NCBI RefSeq assembly: GCF_004322855.1
Contig: NZ_CP036402.1
Location: 1-64,000, forward strand
DNA length: 64,000 nucleotides
Direction: 5' to 3'
Source: Egibacter rhizosphaerae
Lineage (GTDB): Bacteria > Actinomycetota > Nitriliruptoria > Euzebyales > Egibacteraceae
The notes under the pieces are model-generated. The model was not told the origin of the DNA, made no database searches, and was given only the letters and a program-made list of their open reading frames with translations. The position numbers and the translations under genes were made by a program. Positions 11,184-21,201 of this stretch are shown piece by piece (position 1 is the stretch's first letter; each line of letters opens with the position of its first letter).

Positions 11184-11897
11184 CTAGCGACGCGGGGTCG
11201 TGGTCTCGGGGCGAACCGAGTCGTGCCCGGCCCGTTCGGCTTCCGCCCGCTGCTCCTCCCGGTCCACCAGGATCATGAGGACGACGATGCAGGCCGCGCC
11301 CACGGTGATCCCGACGTCGGCAACGTTGAACACCGGCCACCAGCCGACGCTCAGGAAGTCCACGACCGCTCCCTCGGGGACGTAGGCCGACAGGAACTCG
11401 AGGATCTCGGCCCCCTCCAGGCGTCCGGGCATGCCCGGGGCCGGCTGGGGCGGGAAGTCCGGGTCACGGGCGAGGCGGTCGAGCGCGTTGCCCGCCGCGC
11501 CACCCGCCACGAGCCCGTACGCGAGGGCGAGGGAGAGGCGATCGGTCCGGGTGAGCAGGCGAGCGATGATCGCGAGCACGACGACCGTGACGAGCAAGAA
11601 CATGCCAGGGAAGCCGGGGATGCCGAACGCAGCGTTCGGATTCCGCACCAGGACGAGGGAGAACTCGCCCCCGAGTTCGATCGGACCGTCGCTGAGGTAC
11701 CAGACGGCCAGCACCTTCGTCGCCTGGTCGAGCAGCAGCCAGATCCCGGTGACCGCGATCGCGACGACCCACACCAACCGTCCGGGTAGCGCGCGCCGCC
11801 GCGGCGGTGGAGCTCCGTGCTCGCCCATTGTCCTCGTGGGAGCCCCGTGCTCGTCGTCCGCCGCCGGCGGCGGTACTGCGTCGTCGGGGCCTACCAT
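11184..11897 (-). CDS. lspA: Lipoprotein signal peptidase II
   Basis: Membrane aspartyl protease that removes the signal peptide from prolipoproteins after lipidation. Four membrane helices can be placed; the two catalytic aspartates lie in GNALDRLARD and FNVADVGI, with the conserved RNPNAAFGI motif between. I chose the ATG at 11897. A GTG at 11963 would overlap the upstream gene by 40 bp, and an ATG at 11828 with GAGG just before it would give 214 residues, closer to the usual family size. The long charged N-terminus before the first helix is unusual in any case. Several lipoproteins in this window are its expected substrates. Confidence 0.9.
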   Translation of the reverse strand: MVGPDDAVPPPAADDEHGAPTRTMGEHGAPPPRRRALPGRLVWVVAIAVTGIWLLLDQATKVLAVWYLSDGPIELGGEFSLVLVRNPNAAFGIPGFPGMFLLVTVVVLAIIARLLTRTDRLSLALAYGLVAGGAAGNALDRLARDPDFPPQPAPGMPGRLEGAEILEFLSAYVPEGAVVDFLSVGWWPVFNVADVGITVGAACIVVLMILVDREEQRAEAERAGHDSVRPETTTPRR

Positions 11898-11923
11898 CCC
11901 GGCCCCGTCCGCCTGGGTCGCGC

Positions 11924-12295
11924 TCACGACGCCTGGCGTCGACGTTGCTGGCAGGACACGCACGTCAACGCCTCGGGCCGCGCCTGCAAGCGCGCGGGGG
12001 CGATCGCGTCACCGCAGTCCACGCAGGTCCCGTAGTTGCCCTCGTCGATCCGCTCCAAGGCCTCGTCGATGGCTCGCAGATCGGCTCGCGCCCGGTCCGC
12101 GAGCGATCGCAACCGTTCACGTTCGACCGCTTCGCTGCCCTGGTCGGTCTCGTCGGGCTTCGGCTGGTGCCACGCCTCGTCCGCCGCCTCCATGGACAGG
12201 CGTTCCACCTGGGCCAGCCGACTCTCGCGATCCTGCTCGAGTCGGGCCCGTTGGGCTGCAAGGTCGAGGACCTCGTCCTCGTCGCTGGCGGACAT
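11924..12295 (-). CDS. DksA/TraR-family zinc-finger protein
   Basis: A 123-residue protein with an N-terminal coiled-coil and a C-terminal four-cysteine zinc finger (CVDC ... CVSC, about residues 92-116). Such proteins bind RNA polymerase through the secondary channel or act as small regulators; the actinobacterial members are poorly understood. The start at 12295 is supported by a TACACT -10 hexamer seven bases upstream and no Shine-Dalgarno, a leaderless arrangement. The frame is open far upstream but lacks family similarity there. It lies before lspA and rluD in an apparent operon and is divergent from ileS. Confidence 0.85.
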   Translation of the reverse strand: MSASDEDEVLDLAAQRARLEQDRESRLAQVERLSMEAADEAWHQPKPDETDQGSEAVERERLRSLADRARADLRAIDEALERIDEGNYGTCVDCGDAIAPARLQARPEALTCVSCQQRRRQAS

Positions 12296-12302
12296 GGCCG
12301 GC

Positions 12303-12308
12303 AGTGTA
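12303..12308 (-). promoter_or_regulatory. -10 box of a leaderless transcript (DksA/TraR gene)
   Basis: On the minus strand TACACT is followed by seven bases and then the ATG at 12295, so transcription should start at or very near the start codon. No -35 consensus is seen, as is common for TANNNT-driven leaderless genes in actinobacteria. Confidence 0.5.
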
Positions 12309-12365
12309 GCCCTCGGTCGGGGATCGCACCCACATCGAGTGTTGCCGCGTGGCGCGAGACCTCTG

Positions 12366-12388
12366 CCGCGGATCGCTACGATCCGTGG
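12366..12388. promoter_or_regulatory. Palindrome over the candidate -10 box of ileS
   Basis: CGGATCG-CTA-CGATCCG (12369-12385) is a perfect 7-bp inverted repeat with a 3-nt loop, extendable to 10 bp with one G-T pair. On the plus strand it contains TACGAT (12377-12382), a possible -10 box for ileS about 85 bp upstream of the start. It could be an operator or an RNA hairpin. No T-box core (GGTGGNACCGCG) is present in the 170-bp ileS leader. Confidence 0.35.
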
Positions 12389-12467
12389 GGCGCCGCCGAA
12401 GAACGCGGCCCTCGGCCACCCCGCCCGTGCCGCCGACCGCTGTCCGACCACCGCCATGGAGGAGCTC

Positions 12468-15400
12468 GTGGGTTTCGCTGCCGTCCCCCAGCAGCCGGAC
12501 TTCCCGGCCCTCGAGGAACGCGTCCAGAAGCGCTGGGCGGCCCGGGACGTGGTGAACCGGGCCCTGGACGCCAACCCGCAGGGTCCCCCGTTCCGGTTCA
12601 ATGAGGGCCCCCCGACCGCGAACGGCGCCCCCGGGGTCCACCACATCGAGGCACGGGTCTTCAAGGACCTCTTCCCGCGCTATCGGCAGATGAAGGGGTA
12701 CCGGGTGCCCCGCAAGGCCGGGTGGGACTGTCACGGCATCCCCGTCGAGCTCGAGGTCGAGAAGGAACTCGGGTTCACCCGCAAGCAGGACATCGAGGAC
12801 TACGGCGTCGCGACCTTCAACGCTCGCTGCCGCGAGTCGGTGCAGCGCTACGTCGAGGAGTGGAACGCCCTCACGGAGCGGATCGCGTTCTGGGTCGACA
12901 TGGAGGAAGCGTACTGGACCATGAACGCCGACTACGTCGAGAGCGTCTGGTGGTCGCTCCGTCGGCTCTGGGACGAGGGGTTCATCTACCGCGGTCACCG
13001 CGTGGTGCCCTGGTGCCCGCGGTGCGGCACCGCCCTCAGCGATCACGAGGTGGCGCAGGGGTACGCGCAGACCGACGACCCGTCGGTCCACGTCCGGCTG
13101 CCGGTGCGCACCGGCCCGCTGGCCGAGGAAGGCGCCGCGCTGCTGGTCTGGACGACCACGCCGTGGACGCTGATCTCGAACACGGCCGTGGCCGTCGGAC
13201 CGGACGTCCGCTACGTGCTGGCCGACGCGGGTGCGCACGGCCGAGTGGTGCTGGCGGCCGACCTGGTCGAGCGCGTGCTCGGTGAGGACGTCCACGTGGT
13301 GCGTGACGTCGGTATCGACGAGCTGGCGGGCGCCGCCTACCAGGGCCCCTTCGAGCTCGTCGGGCCGGGCACGGGATACCAGGAGGGCGAGAGCGGAAGC
13401 GACTGGCGCACCGTCACCACCGCCGACTTCGTGACCACCGAGGAGGGCACCGGACTCGTCCACCTCGCGCCGGCGTTCGGGGCCGACGACCTCGAGGCGG
13501 CCACCGCCCTCGACGTGCCGGTGGTCAACCCGGTCGACGACGAGGGTCGGTTCACCTCCGGGATCACGCCGTTCGCCGGCCAGTTCGTGAAGGACGCGGA
13601 CCCGGCGATCACCGCGGACCTCGACGCCCGCGGGCTGCTGGTGGCCAGCGGCACTTACACCCACACCTATCCCTTCTGCTGGCGCTGCGACACGCCACTG
13701 CTCTACACCGCGAAGCCGTCGTGGTACATCGCGACGACCCGGATCCGCGACCGCCTGCTCGAGGTCAACGCCGGTGTCGACTGGCACCCCGAGCACATCC
13801 GCGACGGGCGCTTCGGTGACTGGCTGGCCAACAACGTCGACTGGTCGCTGTCGCGCGAGCGCTACTGGGGCACGCCGCTGCCGCTCTGGGTGTGCGACGC
13901 CTGCGACCACGTGACCGCCGTCGGCAGTCTGGCCGAGCTCGGCGAGCGCGCGGGCCGTGACCTCTCGACGATGGATCCGCACCGACCCTTCGTGGACGAG
14001 GTGACGTTCCCCTGCGAGGAGTGCGGCGACGGGACCGCCGGGCGGGTCCCCGAGGTGATCGACGCCTGGTACGACTCCGGGGCGATGCCGTTCGCCCAGT
14101 TCGGCTACCCGCACGCGACCGGTAGCCACGAGGCGTTCGCGGACCACTTCCCCGCCGACTACATCTGCGAGGCCATCGACCAGACACGGGGCTGGTTCTA
14201 CTCGCTCATGGCCGTGTCGACGCTGCTGTTCGACCGCAACAGCTACCGCACCGTGCTCTGCCTCGGCCACATCGTCGACGAGCAGGGTCGCAAGATGTCG
14301 AAGCGTCTCGGCAACGTCATCGACCCCTGGGAGCTGATCGGCACGAAGGGCGCGGACGCGGTGCGGTGGCTCATGCTGACCGACGGCAGTCCTTGGGTCA
14401 CGCGGCGGGTCGGCTACGAGATCGTCGACGGCGTCGTCCGCAAGGTCATGCTGACCCTCTGGAACACGTTCTACTTCTTCACCACCTACGCGCGGCTCGA
14501 CGGCTGGAGTCCGGCGGACGCGGATCCACCACCCGTCTCCGAGCGGCCGGCGATGGACCGCTGGGTCCTGGCCGAGCTCGCCGACGTCGTCCGGGTCGTC
14601 GACGACCGTCTGGCCGCTTACGACGCGACCACCGCCGGCCGTCGGCTTCAGGAGTTCATCGACGACCTGTCGAACTGGTACGTCCGGCGCACTCGCCGGC
14701 GCTTCTGGGCTCCGGCCGGTACCGCCAGCGACGCCGACAAGCAGGCGGCGTTCGCCACGCTGCACACCTGCCTCACCGAGCTCGCCCGGCTGCTCGCCCC
14801 GTTCACCCCGTTCCTGGCGGAGGAGCTCTACGAGCAGCTGGCAAGCGCGCCCGCGGCGCCGATCGATGGCCGTGAGCCTCGCGACAGCGTCCACCTGGAG
14901 GCGTTCCCGACGCCCGACCCGGCGGCCGAGGACGAGGAGCTGCGCGCGGCGATGGCCACCGCGCGTCACGTCACGGCGCTGGGCCGCAAGGCCCGCGAGG
15001 ACGCCGGGGTGGGCGTGCGCCAACCCCTGCGCCGCGCGCTCGTGTCGCTACCGGCGGCCGAGCGTGAACGGTGGCCCCTCGTCGCCGACATCGTCGCCGA
15101 CGAGTTGAACGTCCGCGAGCTCGAGCTGCCCAGCGACGAGACCGCGGCGATCACCCGGCGACTGAAAGCGAACTACCGTGCCCTCGGTCCGGCCTTCGGC
15201 CAACGCACCCCCGTCGTGGCCGAGGCGATCACGGACGCCGACCCCGACACGGTGGCCGAGTCGCTGACCGAGCGTGGTGAGGCGCGGGTCGCCGTCGATG
15301 GCGAGATGGTCACCGTGACCGAGGAGCAGGTCCAGGTGATCGAGGAGTCGCAGACCGGATTCCAGGTCGCCAGCGACGCGGGCTACTCGGTGGCGCTCGA

Positions 15401-15686
15401 CCTCGAGCTCGACGAGGAGCTGCGGCGTGCCGGACTCGCTCGCGAGGTCGTCCGCGCCCTGAACGAGCTGCGCAAGCACCACGACCTGGCGCTGGACGCG
15501 CGGATCTCACTGGAGCTGGGAGCCGACGACGTCCTCACCGACGCCATCGCGACGCACCGCGAGGAGGTTGCGGGGGAGGTGCTCGCCAGTCGCCTCGATG
15601 TCCGAGACCCGGACGAGCTCACCGGCTCCGAGGCGGTCAGCATCGGGGATCGCGAGCTGGCCGTCCGCCTCCGCGTCGAGGCATGA
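12468..15686 (+). CDS. ileS: Isoleucyl-tRNA synthetase
   Basis: Class I synthetase that charges tRNA-Ile. The HIGH-like motif is GVHHIEAR (about residues 57-64) and KMSKR lies at residues 609-613; the editing domain lies between. The start is taken as GTG 12468 because GGAGG lies five bases before it; the ATG at 12456 overlaps that ribosome site. Length is 1072 residues. The sequence (PPTANGAPGVHH, WDCHGIPVELEVEKELG) is of the long eukaryote-like type, which in other bacteria is associated with low mupirocin sensitivity; that property is only inferred here. It is divergent from the DksA/TraR gene and overlaps the next gene by ATGA. Confidence 0.96.
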   Translation: MGFAAVPQQPDFPALEERVQKRWAARDVVNRALDANPQGPPFRFNEGPPTANGAPGVHHIEARVFKDLFPRYRQMKGYRVPRKAGWDCHGIPVELEVEKELGFTRKQDIEDYGVATFNARCRESVQRYVEEWNALTERIAFWVDMEEAYWTMNADYVESVWWSLRRLWDEGFIYRGHRVVPWCPRCGTALSDHEVAQGYAQTDDPSVHVRLPVRTGPLAEEGAALLVWTTTPWTLISNTAVAVGPDVRYVLADAGAHGRVVLAADLVERVLGEDVHVVRDVGIDELAGAAYQGPFELVGPGTGYQEGESGSDWRTVTTADFVTTEEGTGLVHLAPAFGADDLEAATALDVPVVNPVDDEGRFTSGITPFAGQFVKDADPAITADLDARGLLVASGTYTHTYPFCWRCDTPLLYTAKPSWYIATTRIRDRLLEVNAGVDWHPEHIRDGRFGDWLANNVDWSLSRERYWGTPLPLWVCDACDHVTAVGSLAELGERAGRDLSTMDPHRPFVDEVTFPCEECGDGTAGRVPEVIDAWYDSGAMPFAQFGYPHATGSHEAFADHFPADYICEAIDQTRGWFYSLMAVSTLLFDRNSYRTVLCLGHIVDEQGRKMSKRLGNVIDPWELIGTKGADAVRWLMLTDGSPWVTRRVGYEIVDGVVRKVMLTLWNTFYFFTTYARLDGWSPADADPPPVSERPAMDRWVLAELADVVRVVDDRLAAYDATTAGRRLQEFIDDLSNWYVRRTRRRFWAPAGTASDADKQAAFATLHTCLTELARLLAPFTPFLAEELYEQLASAPAAPIDGREPRDSVHLEAFPTPDPAAEDEELRAAMATARHVTALGRKAREDAGVGVRQPLRRALVSLPAAERERWPLVADIVADELNVRELELPSDETAAITRRLKANYRALGPAFGQRTPVVAEAITDADPDTVAESLTERGEARVAVDGEMVTVTEEQVQVIEESQTGFQVASDAGYSVALDLELDEELRRAGLAREVVRALNELRKHHDLALDARISLELGADDVLTDAIATHREEVAGEVLASRLDVRDPDELTGSEAVSIGDRELAVRLRVEA

Positions 15687-16243
15687 GCGCAGCCCGGGCT
15701 CCTCGCGCAGCGCTCGCGCTCGCGCTCGCCGCGGCCGCCGTGGTGACCACGGTCGGGCGACGCGGTCGTCGGGACGCCCCGTCCCTGCTACCGCTGGAGC
15801 ACGAGCCCGACATGCTCGCCCGTCTCGCGCGGTGGGACCCCTCCCCTCCGCTCACCCGATCGAGCCGCTTCGCCGCCCGCGCCTGGGCGGCGCCACTCAC
15901 CGTGGCCGGGTTGCTGGCGGGGGCCAGCACTCGCGGCCGTTGGCGGCCCCACGGCGATCTCGTGGTCGTCGAGTCCGCACGTGGGGCCCTCGGACAGATC
16001 CTCGCTCACCGTGGCTTCTCCGCGATGACCCTCGGACACGTTGTGGTGGCCGTCCGCCCGCCGGAGCCGCGTCTGCTCGCGCACGAGCGCGTCCACGTGC
16101 GTCAGGCCGAACGTCTCGGCCCGCTCTTCGGCCCCGCCTACCTGTTGCTGCTCCTCGTGTACGGATACCGGGCCCACCCGCTGGAGCGCGCCGCCGAGCG
16201 ATCGGCGTGGGCTCAGGTCCCCGGCCCGGCATCGGGCGACTGA
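15683..16243 (+). CDS. Hypothetical protein with HExxH motif
   Basis: A 186-residue protein coupled to ileS by an ATGA overlap. It has an N-terminal hydrophobic stretch (about residues 8-23), a second hydrophobic region (about 68-80), and LLAHERVHVRQAERLG (residues 131-146), in which HERVH fits the HExxH zinc-peptidase signature, followed by a hydrophobic segment (GPAYLLLLLVYG). The HExxHxRQ form resembles the DUF4157-type peptidase core. Its 3' end overlaps the converging small gene by 31 bp. It could be a membrane-linked metallopeptidase, but no further family could be recognised. Confidence 0.65.
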   Translation: MSAARAPRAALALALAAAAVVTTVGRRGRRDAPSLLPLEHEPDMLARLARWDPSPPLTRSSRFAARAWAAPLTVAGLLAGASTRGRWRPHGDLVVVESARGALGQILAHRGFSAMTLGHVVVAVRPPEPRLLAHERVHVRQAERLGPLFGPAYLLLLLVYGYRAHPLERAAERSAWAQVPGPASGD

Positions 16244-16572
16244 CCGCCACGCGACCGGGCCCCCTGCTCGGGATCCGACGACGGCCGCGACCCCGCGGGC
16301 CCGGTCGGCGACGGCGCGTCCGATGAACGTCCCTCGACCCCGAGGGCCTGGGCCGGCTCCTGGGGTCGCTCGGGCCGCTCGCTGGCACCGGACCACACGG
16401 GCGCCGAAGCGCGGAGCCCCGGTCGGTGACGCGCGACACCCAGGGCGAGCAAGCCGCCCGCTGCGAGGGCCGCCGCCACCGATAGCACGACCAGGTCCGC
16501 GGACGCGAACACGATGCCGGCCACCAGGACCGCGCCCCCGACCGCGACGAGCACGAGACTCGTGGCCAGCAC
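16213..16572 (-). CDS. Small membrane protein with a disordered tail
   Basis: A 119-residue protein with two adjacent hydrophobic helices at the N-terminus (about residues 4-22 and 26-46), then a long Pro/Ser/Gly/Arg-rich tail that looks disordered. It starts three bases after the divIVA stop, so it probably belongs to the sepF-yggT-divIVA transcript. The end overlaps the converging HExxH gene by 31 bp. The function is unknown; a divisome-associated role is only guilt by position. Confidence 0.5.
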   Translation of the reverse strand: MLATSLVLVAVGGAVLVAGIVFASADLVVLSVAAALAAGGLLALGVARHRPGLRASAPVWSGASERPERPQEPAQALGVEGRSSDAPSPTGPAGSRPSSDPEQGARSRGGQSPDAGPGT

Positions 16573-16575
16573 GAC

Positions 16576-17379
16576 CTACCGCTGCTGGTCGTCGGGCTCT
16601 TCCAGCCCGGTGGGTGGCCCCCACAGCTCCGCGGACAGCGCGCTGGCCTCCTGCGGTGACAGCTGGGCGCCCTCGTCGGGCGCCCCGGACGGCGTGCGTT
16701 CGGCCGCCTCCGACGGCGGCTCCGGCGGATCGTCGGGGGTTCGCTCCCGATCCCCACCCCGGGAGTCGCCGCCGACGTGCAGATCCCCCAACTGCTCGAT
16801 GGACTCGGGCAGATCGGGGACGTCGCCGGCTCGGTCGAGTGCCGTCAGTTGCTCCGCGACGACGGCTCGCACCTGGTCGCGGTAGTCGTCGCGGAACTGC
16901 CGCAGTTCCGCGATCGCGCGTCGGACCCGCTCGACCCCCTCGCGGGTGGCGGCGCGCTCACGGGCGACCTCCTCCTCGACGCGCTGGCGCAGCTGGTCGG
17001 CCTCGTGCCGTGCCCGCTCGAGCACCTGATCGGCCTCCGTGCGCGCTTCCTGGCGCAGACGCTCGGCCTCCTCCTCCGCGTCGGCGATGGTTTGGTCGGC
17101 GATCTGCTCTGCCCGGACGAGGGCTCGTTCGATGAGGCGGGACTGCTCGCTGGCGTCGGCGACCCCGGCCTGCGCCTCGGCGGTCGACTCCGCGGCCGGC
17201 TGTTCGGCCTGGGCGCGCTCGAGCTCGTCGACGCGCGCGCGGAGGTTGTCGCGCTCCTGCTCGAGCTCGGCCATCCGGGCTGCGACGCGGTCGAGGAAGC
17301 GATCGACCTCCTCGCCGTCGTAGCCCTTGCGCTTCTCGGGGAACTCGGTGTTCAGGACGTCGCGTGAGGTCAGGCTCAT
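16576..17379 (-). CDS. divIVA: DivIVA-domain polar growth/division protein
   Basis: Cytoplasmic coiled-coil protein of the DivIVA/Wag31 family that marks negatively curved membrane and organises wall synthesis. The N-terminal membrane-binding domain (SLTSRDVLNTEFPEKRKGYDGEEVDRFLD, spread over residues 2-30) is followed by an Ala/Glu/Arg-rich coiled coil to about residue 185 and a Pro/Glu-rich tail. Length 267 residues, normal for actinobacteria. It follows yggT and sepF in the usual actinobacterial order downstream of ftsZ. Confidence 0.93.
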   Translation of the reverse strand: MSLTSRDVLNTEFPEKRKGYDGEEVDRFLDRVAARMAELEQERDNLRARVDELERAQAEQPAAESTAEAQAGVADASEQSRLIERALVRAEQIADQTIADAEEEAERLRQEARTEADQVLERARHEADQLRQRVEEEVARERAATREGVERVRRAIAELRQFRDDYRDQVRAVVAEQLTALDRAGDVPDLPESIEQLGDLHVGGDSRGGDRERTPDDPPEPPSEAAERTPSGAPDEGAQLSPQEASALSAELWGPPTGLEEPDDQQR

Positions 17380-17446
17380 GCTTGGTCAGCGCTCCCCTCG
17401 GACAGTGCGTTGGCCCTCTCGTCGGCCCCGACCGCTGGGCGATCCA

Positions 17447-17743
17447 TCAGAAGAGGCCTCCTCCGGTCAGGCGGCAGACGATGGGTTGGATGATCCACGA
17501 GATCACGATGAACACGATGATCGGCGAGAGGTCGAGCCCGACCCCGCCGATGCGCAGCGGCGGGAGGAGGCCCCGCACCGGACGCAGCACGGGATCGGTG
17601 AGCAGGTAGACGAAGTCCGCGACGGGTCGCAGCGCGTCCGGCAACGACGGGACCCACGACAGGATGATCCGCACCAGCAGGATGATGTAGTAGATCGTCA
17701 GCGCGGTGCAGAAGATCCCGAAGGGATTGATGCCCTGGCCCAT
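17447..17743 (-). CDS. YggT-family membrane protein
   Basis: A 98-residue protein with two hydrophobic segments and the family signature (PVLRPVRGLLPPLRIGGVGLDLSPI, centred on residues 50-74). YggT/SepG proteins in actinobacteria help place FtsZ or DivIVA; the precise role is uncertain. It lies between sepF and divIVA on the minus strand, as in Streptomyces. Confidence 0.88.
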   Translation of the reverse strand: MGQGINPFGIFCTALTIYYIILLVRIILSWVPSLPDALRPVADFVYLLTDPVLRPVRGLLPPLRIGGVGLDLSPIIVFIVISWIIQPIVCRLTGGGLF

Positions 17744-17803
17744 CGTGGTGCTCGTCTCCCGTTGGTCGGTGGCGTCGGGGTGGCCTCGGGCCGACGCGCG
17801 TGC

Positions 17804-18382
17804 TCATGCCTGGTTGAAGAACCCGCGTTCCCCGAGGCGGCGGCGTTCCTCGCTCGAGACCTGCAGTCCCGACGGCGTCAACAGGAACACCCGGTCGCCG
17901 ACGCGCTCGATCCGCCCGTCGAGGCCGAAGATGAGCCCGGACGCGAAGTCGAGCATGCGCTTTGCGACGCTCTCACTGGCGCTGGCGAGGTTCATGATCA
18001 CGGGGATGCCGTTGCGGAACCGCTCCCCCACCTCCTCGACGTCGTTGAACGTCGTCGGGCTCGTGACGTGCACCTGCCCGGCGGTCAGCTCGGGGTCGGG
18101 ATCAGCGGCATGCTGCCCGCGCGGCGCGGCGGTCCGCGCGTCACGATCAGCGGGCGGGGGTGCGAGCCGTCGAACGTTCGCCGCGTCGCCACCCTCGCCC
18201 CGGCCTGCGTCCTCGAACCGATCGACGCGGTCGGTGTGCGCGAGATCGCGCCTCGGCGCGCCCGCGCGAGCGGGCTCCCGCGACGCGTACCGGTCGTCCG
18301 GGTACACGTCCCGGGCGTACTCGTCCTCGTACTCCTCGACGAGGCCGAGGTACGCGAGGGTGCGCTTGACCATCCCTGACAT
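17804..18382 (-). CDS. sepF: Cell division protein SepF
   Basis: FtsZ membrane anchor and assembly factor. The start at 18382 (MSGMVKRTLAYLGL) is chosen because it gives the amphipathic membrane-binding helix at the N-terminus and has AGGGGCGAG just upstream; the longer open frame runs into yggS. A charged linker of about 90 residues leads to the DUF552 core (VHVTSPTTFNDVEEVGERFR to GLDGRIERVGDRVFLLTP), 192 residues in all. It is read between yggS and yggT downstream of ftsZ. Confidence 0.93.
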   Translation of the reverse strand: MSGMVKRTLAYLGLVEEYEDEYARDVYPDDRYASREPARAGAPRRDLAHTDRVDRFEDAGRGEGGDAANVRRLAPPPADRDARTAAPRGQHAADPDPELTAGQVHVTSPTTFNDVEEVGERFRNGIPVIMNLASASESVAKRMLDFASGLIFGLDGRIERVGDRVFLLTPSGLQVSSEERRRLGERGFFNQA

Positions 18383-18440
18383 CGCTCGCCCCTGTTCGTC
18401 TCGTTCGCCACCCACCCGCGCCGGGTCGATGGGTCCAAGC

Positions 18441-19202
18441 CTACGCGGCGCCGGGCCGCGGGCCGAAGATCGCCTCCCCGACACGCACGATCGTCGCCCC
18501 TTCCTCCACCGCGGTCTCGTAGTCCCCCGTCATCCCCATGGACAGGTGCTGCACCTCGGGGAACGACCCCTTCACCTCGTCACGGAGCTCCCGGAGCCGT
18601 GCGAACAACGGCCGTGGATCCGCCTCGAGCGGCGGGATCGTCATCAGCCCCTGGCACGCCAGCCCGGTCATCTCGCGCACCCTGGCGACGGTCTCGCGCA
18701 GCTCGTGCGGCGCGACCCCCGCCTTGGCGGGATCGTCGCCGACGTTGACTTGGACGAGCACCGGCTGCACCCGGTCGAGGGCGCGGGCACGCTCCGAGAT
18801 TCCGCGCGCGAGTCGCTCCCGGTCCACCGAGTGGATGAGGCTCGCCCGCCCCACCACCTCCTTGACCTTGTTCGTCTGCAAGCGCCCCACGAAGTGCCAA
18901 CGGATCCCCGGGCCGAGCTCGTCGGCCTTCGCGGCGAGCTCCTGGGCACGGCTCTCGCCGAAGTCCACGTGGCCCGCGGCCCGGACCTCGCGGACGGCAT
19001 CAGCACCGAACGCCTTGCTGACCGCGACGAGGGTGATCGCGCTCGGCGACCGCCCGACGCGCCGTGCAGCCTCGACCACCCGTGACCGCACGGCCTCGAG
19101 CCGCGAGGCGCGGCCGTCCGGCCCGTCCGTGCCGTCGAGGTCCTCGGCCGCCGGGTCGCGCGGCGCGCCACCGGAGGCAGGCGACTCAGCGGAAGCACTC
19201 AT
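18441..19202 (-). CDS. yggS: YggS/PLPBP-family pyridoxal phosphate homeostasis protein
   Basis: PLP-binding TIM-barrel protein that buffers pyridoxal phosphate; no enzyme activity is established for the family. The PLP lysine is Lys63 in LVAVSKAFGAD; other signatures are WHFVGRLQTNK, LIHSVDR and GLMTIPPL. 253 residues with a polar N-terminal extension. The start overlaps the pgeF stop by four bases, in the standard ftsZ-pgeF-yggS-sepF order. Confidence 0.92.
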   Translation of the reverse strand: MSASAESPASGGAPRDPAAEDLDGTDGPDGRASRLEAVRSRVVEAARRVGRSPSAITLVAVSKAFGADAVREVRAAGHVDFGESRAQELAAKADELGPGIRWHFVGRLQTNKVKEVVGRASLIHSVDRERLARGISERARALDRVQPVLVQVNVGDDPAKAGVAPHELRETVARVREMTGLACQGLMTIPPLEADPRPLFARLRELRDEVKGSFPEVQHLSMGMTGDYETAVEEGATIVRVGEAIFGPRPGAA

Positions 19203-20007
19203 GCGTCCCAGTCTAGGGAGCCGTGCCGTCCGTCCCCGACAGGCGACACCGAGCGCCGGGTGATCGCGGCGGCTTGGCGGCCCTCACCGGGCGCCACGCG
19301 ATGGCTGAACCAACGGTCGCTCTCGCACCGGGTACAGCTCCCGTAGCCCGCGACGCTCGTCACCCCTCGCGCCGCCAGCTGCGCCCGGGCCGCGGCCGGC
19401 AGGTCGAGGGCGGGGGTGCCCCAGGTCGTCGTGGCGACCGCAGCGGGAACGACGCCGGCGATCTCGTCGGCGAGCGAGGCGGGAACCTCGTAGCAGCATC
19501 CACCGATGGCCGGTCCCACGACGGCCGCGACGCGATCGGCCTCCGGCGGCGCGAGCGCGTCGAGGGTCGCATCGATGACCCCCGCCTCGATCCCGCGCCG
19601 TCCCGCGTGGACCGCAGCCACGCCTCGCCCCGGATCGGCCAACAGCACGGGGACACAGTCCGCCACCTGGACGACGAGCGCGACGTCGGTGTCGAGGGTC
19701 ACGAGCGCGTCCACCCCCGGCACCGCTTGGTCGTGCCGGATCACCCCTCGGCCCACGTCCCCGCGGCCGACGACCGCGACACCGGCCCCGTGCACCTGCT
19801 CCATGAAGACGGCCGCCCCCGGGTCCAGGCCGAGGGAGGCCAACAACGCGGCACGTGCGGCGGCGGGCCGCCCGTTGCCGACCGCGAGGGAGACGTTCCC
19901 CCCACCGGGCACGTCCGAGGTGCGCCCGCTGAACGCGAGCAGCGTCCGGGGGTCGCTCTCCAAGCCGAACGCGCGGACGTCCACGACCGGCCAGCCACCG
20001 ACGTCGG

Positions 20008-20011
<4 letters not shown>
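19199..20011 (-). CDS. pgeF: PgeF/YfiH-family peptidoglycan editing (laccase-domain) protein
   Basis: LACC1/YfiH-family protein. Members are reported as purine nucleoside phosphorylase/deaminases and, in E. coli, as an editing factor that removes mis-incorporated L-Ser from muropeptides. The zinc-binding His-Cys-His set is visible in [20 protein letters not shown] and AAVHAGRRG. 270 residues. It overlaps ftsZ by four bases and is read in the same transcript. Confidence 0.9.

Positions 20012-21201
<1,190 letters not shown>

Noticed and set aside
12296-12467. T-box riboswitch before ileS
   Set aside because: No GGTGGNACCGCG antiterminator core or specifier stem could be read.
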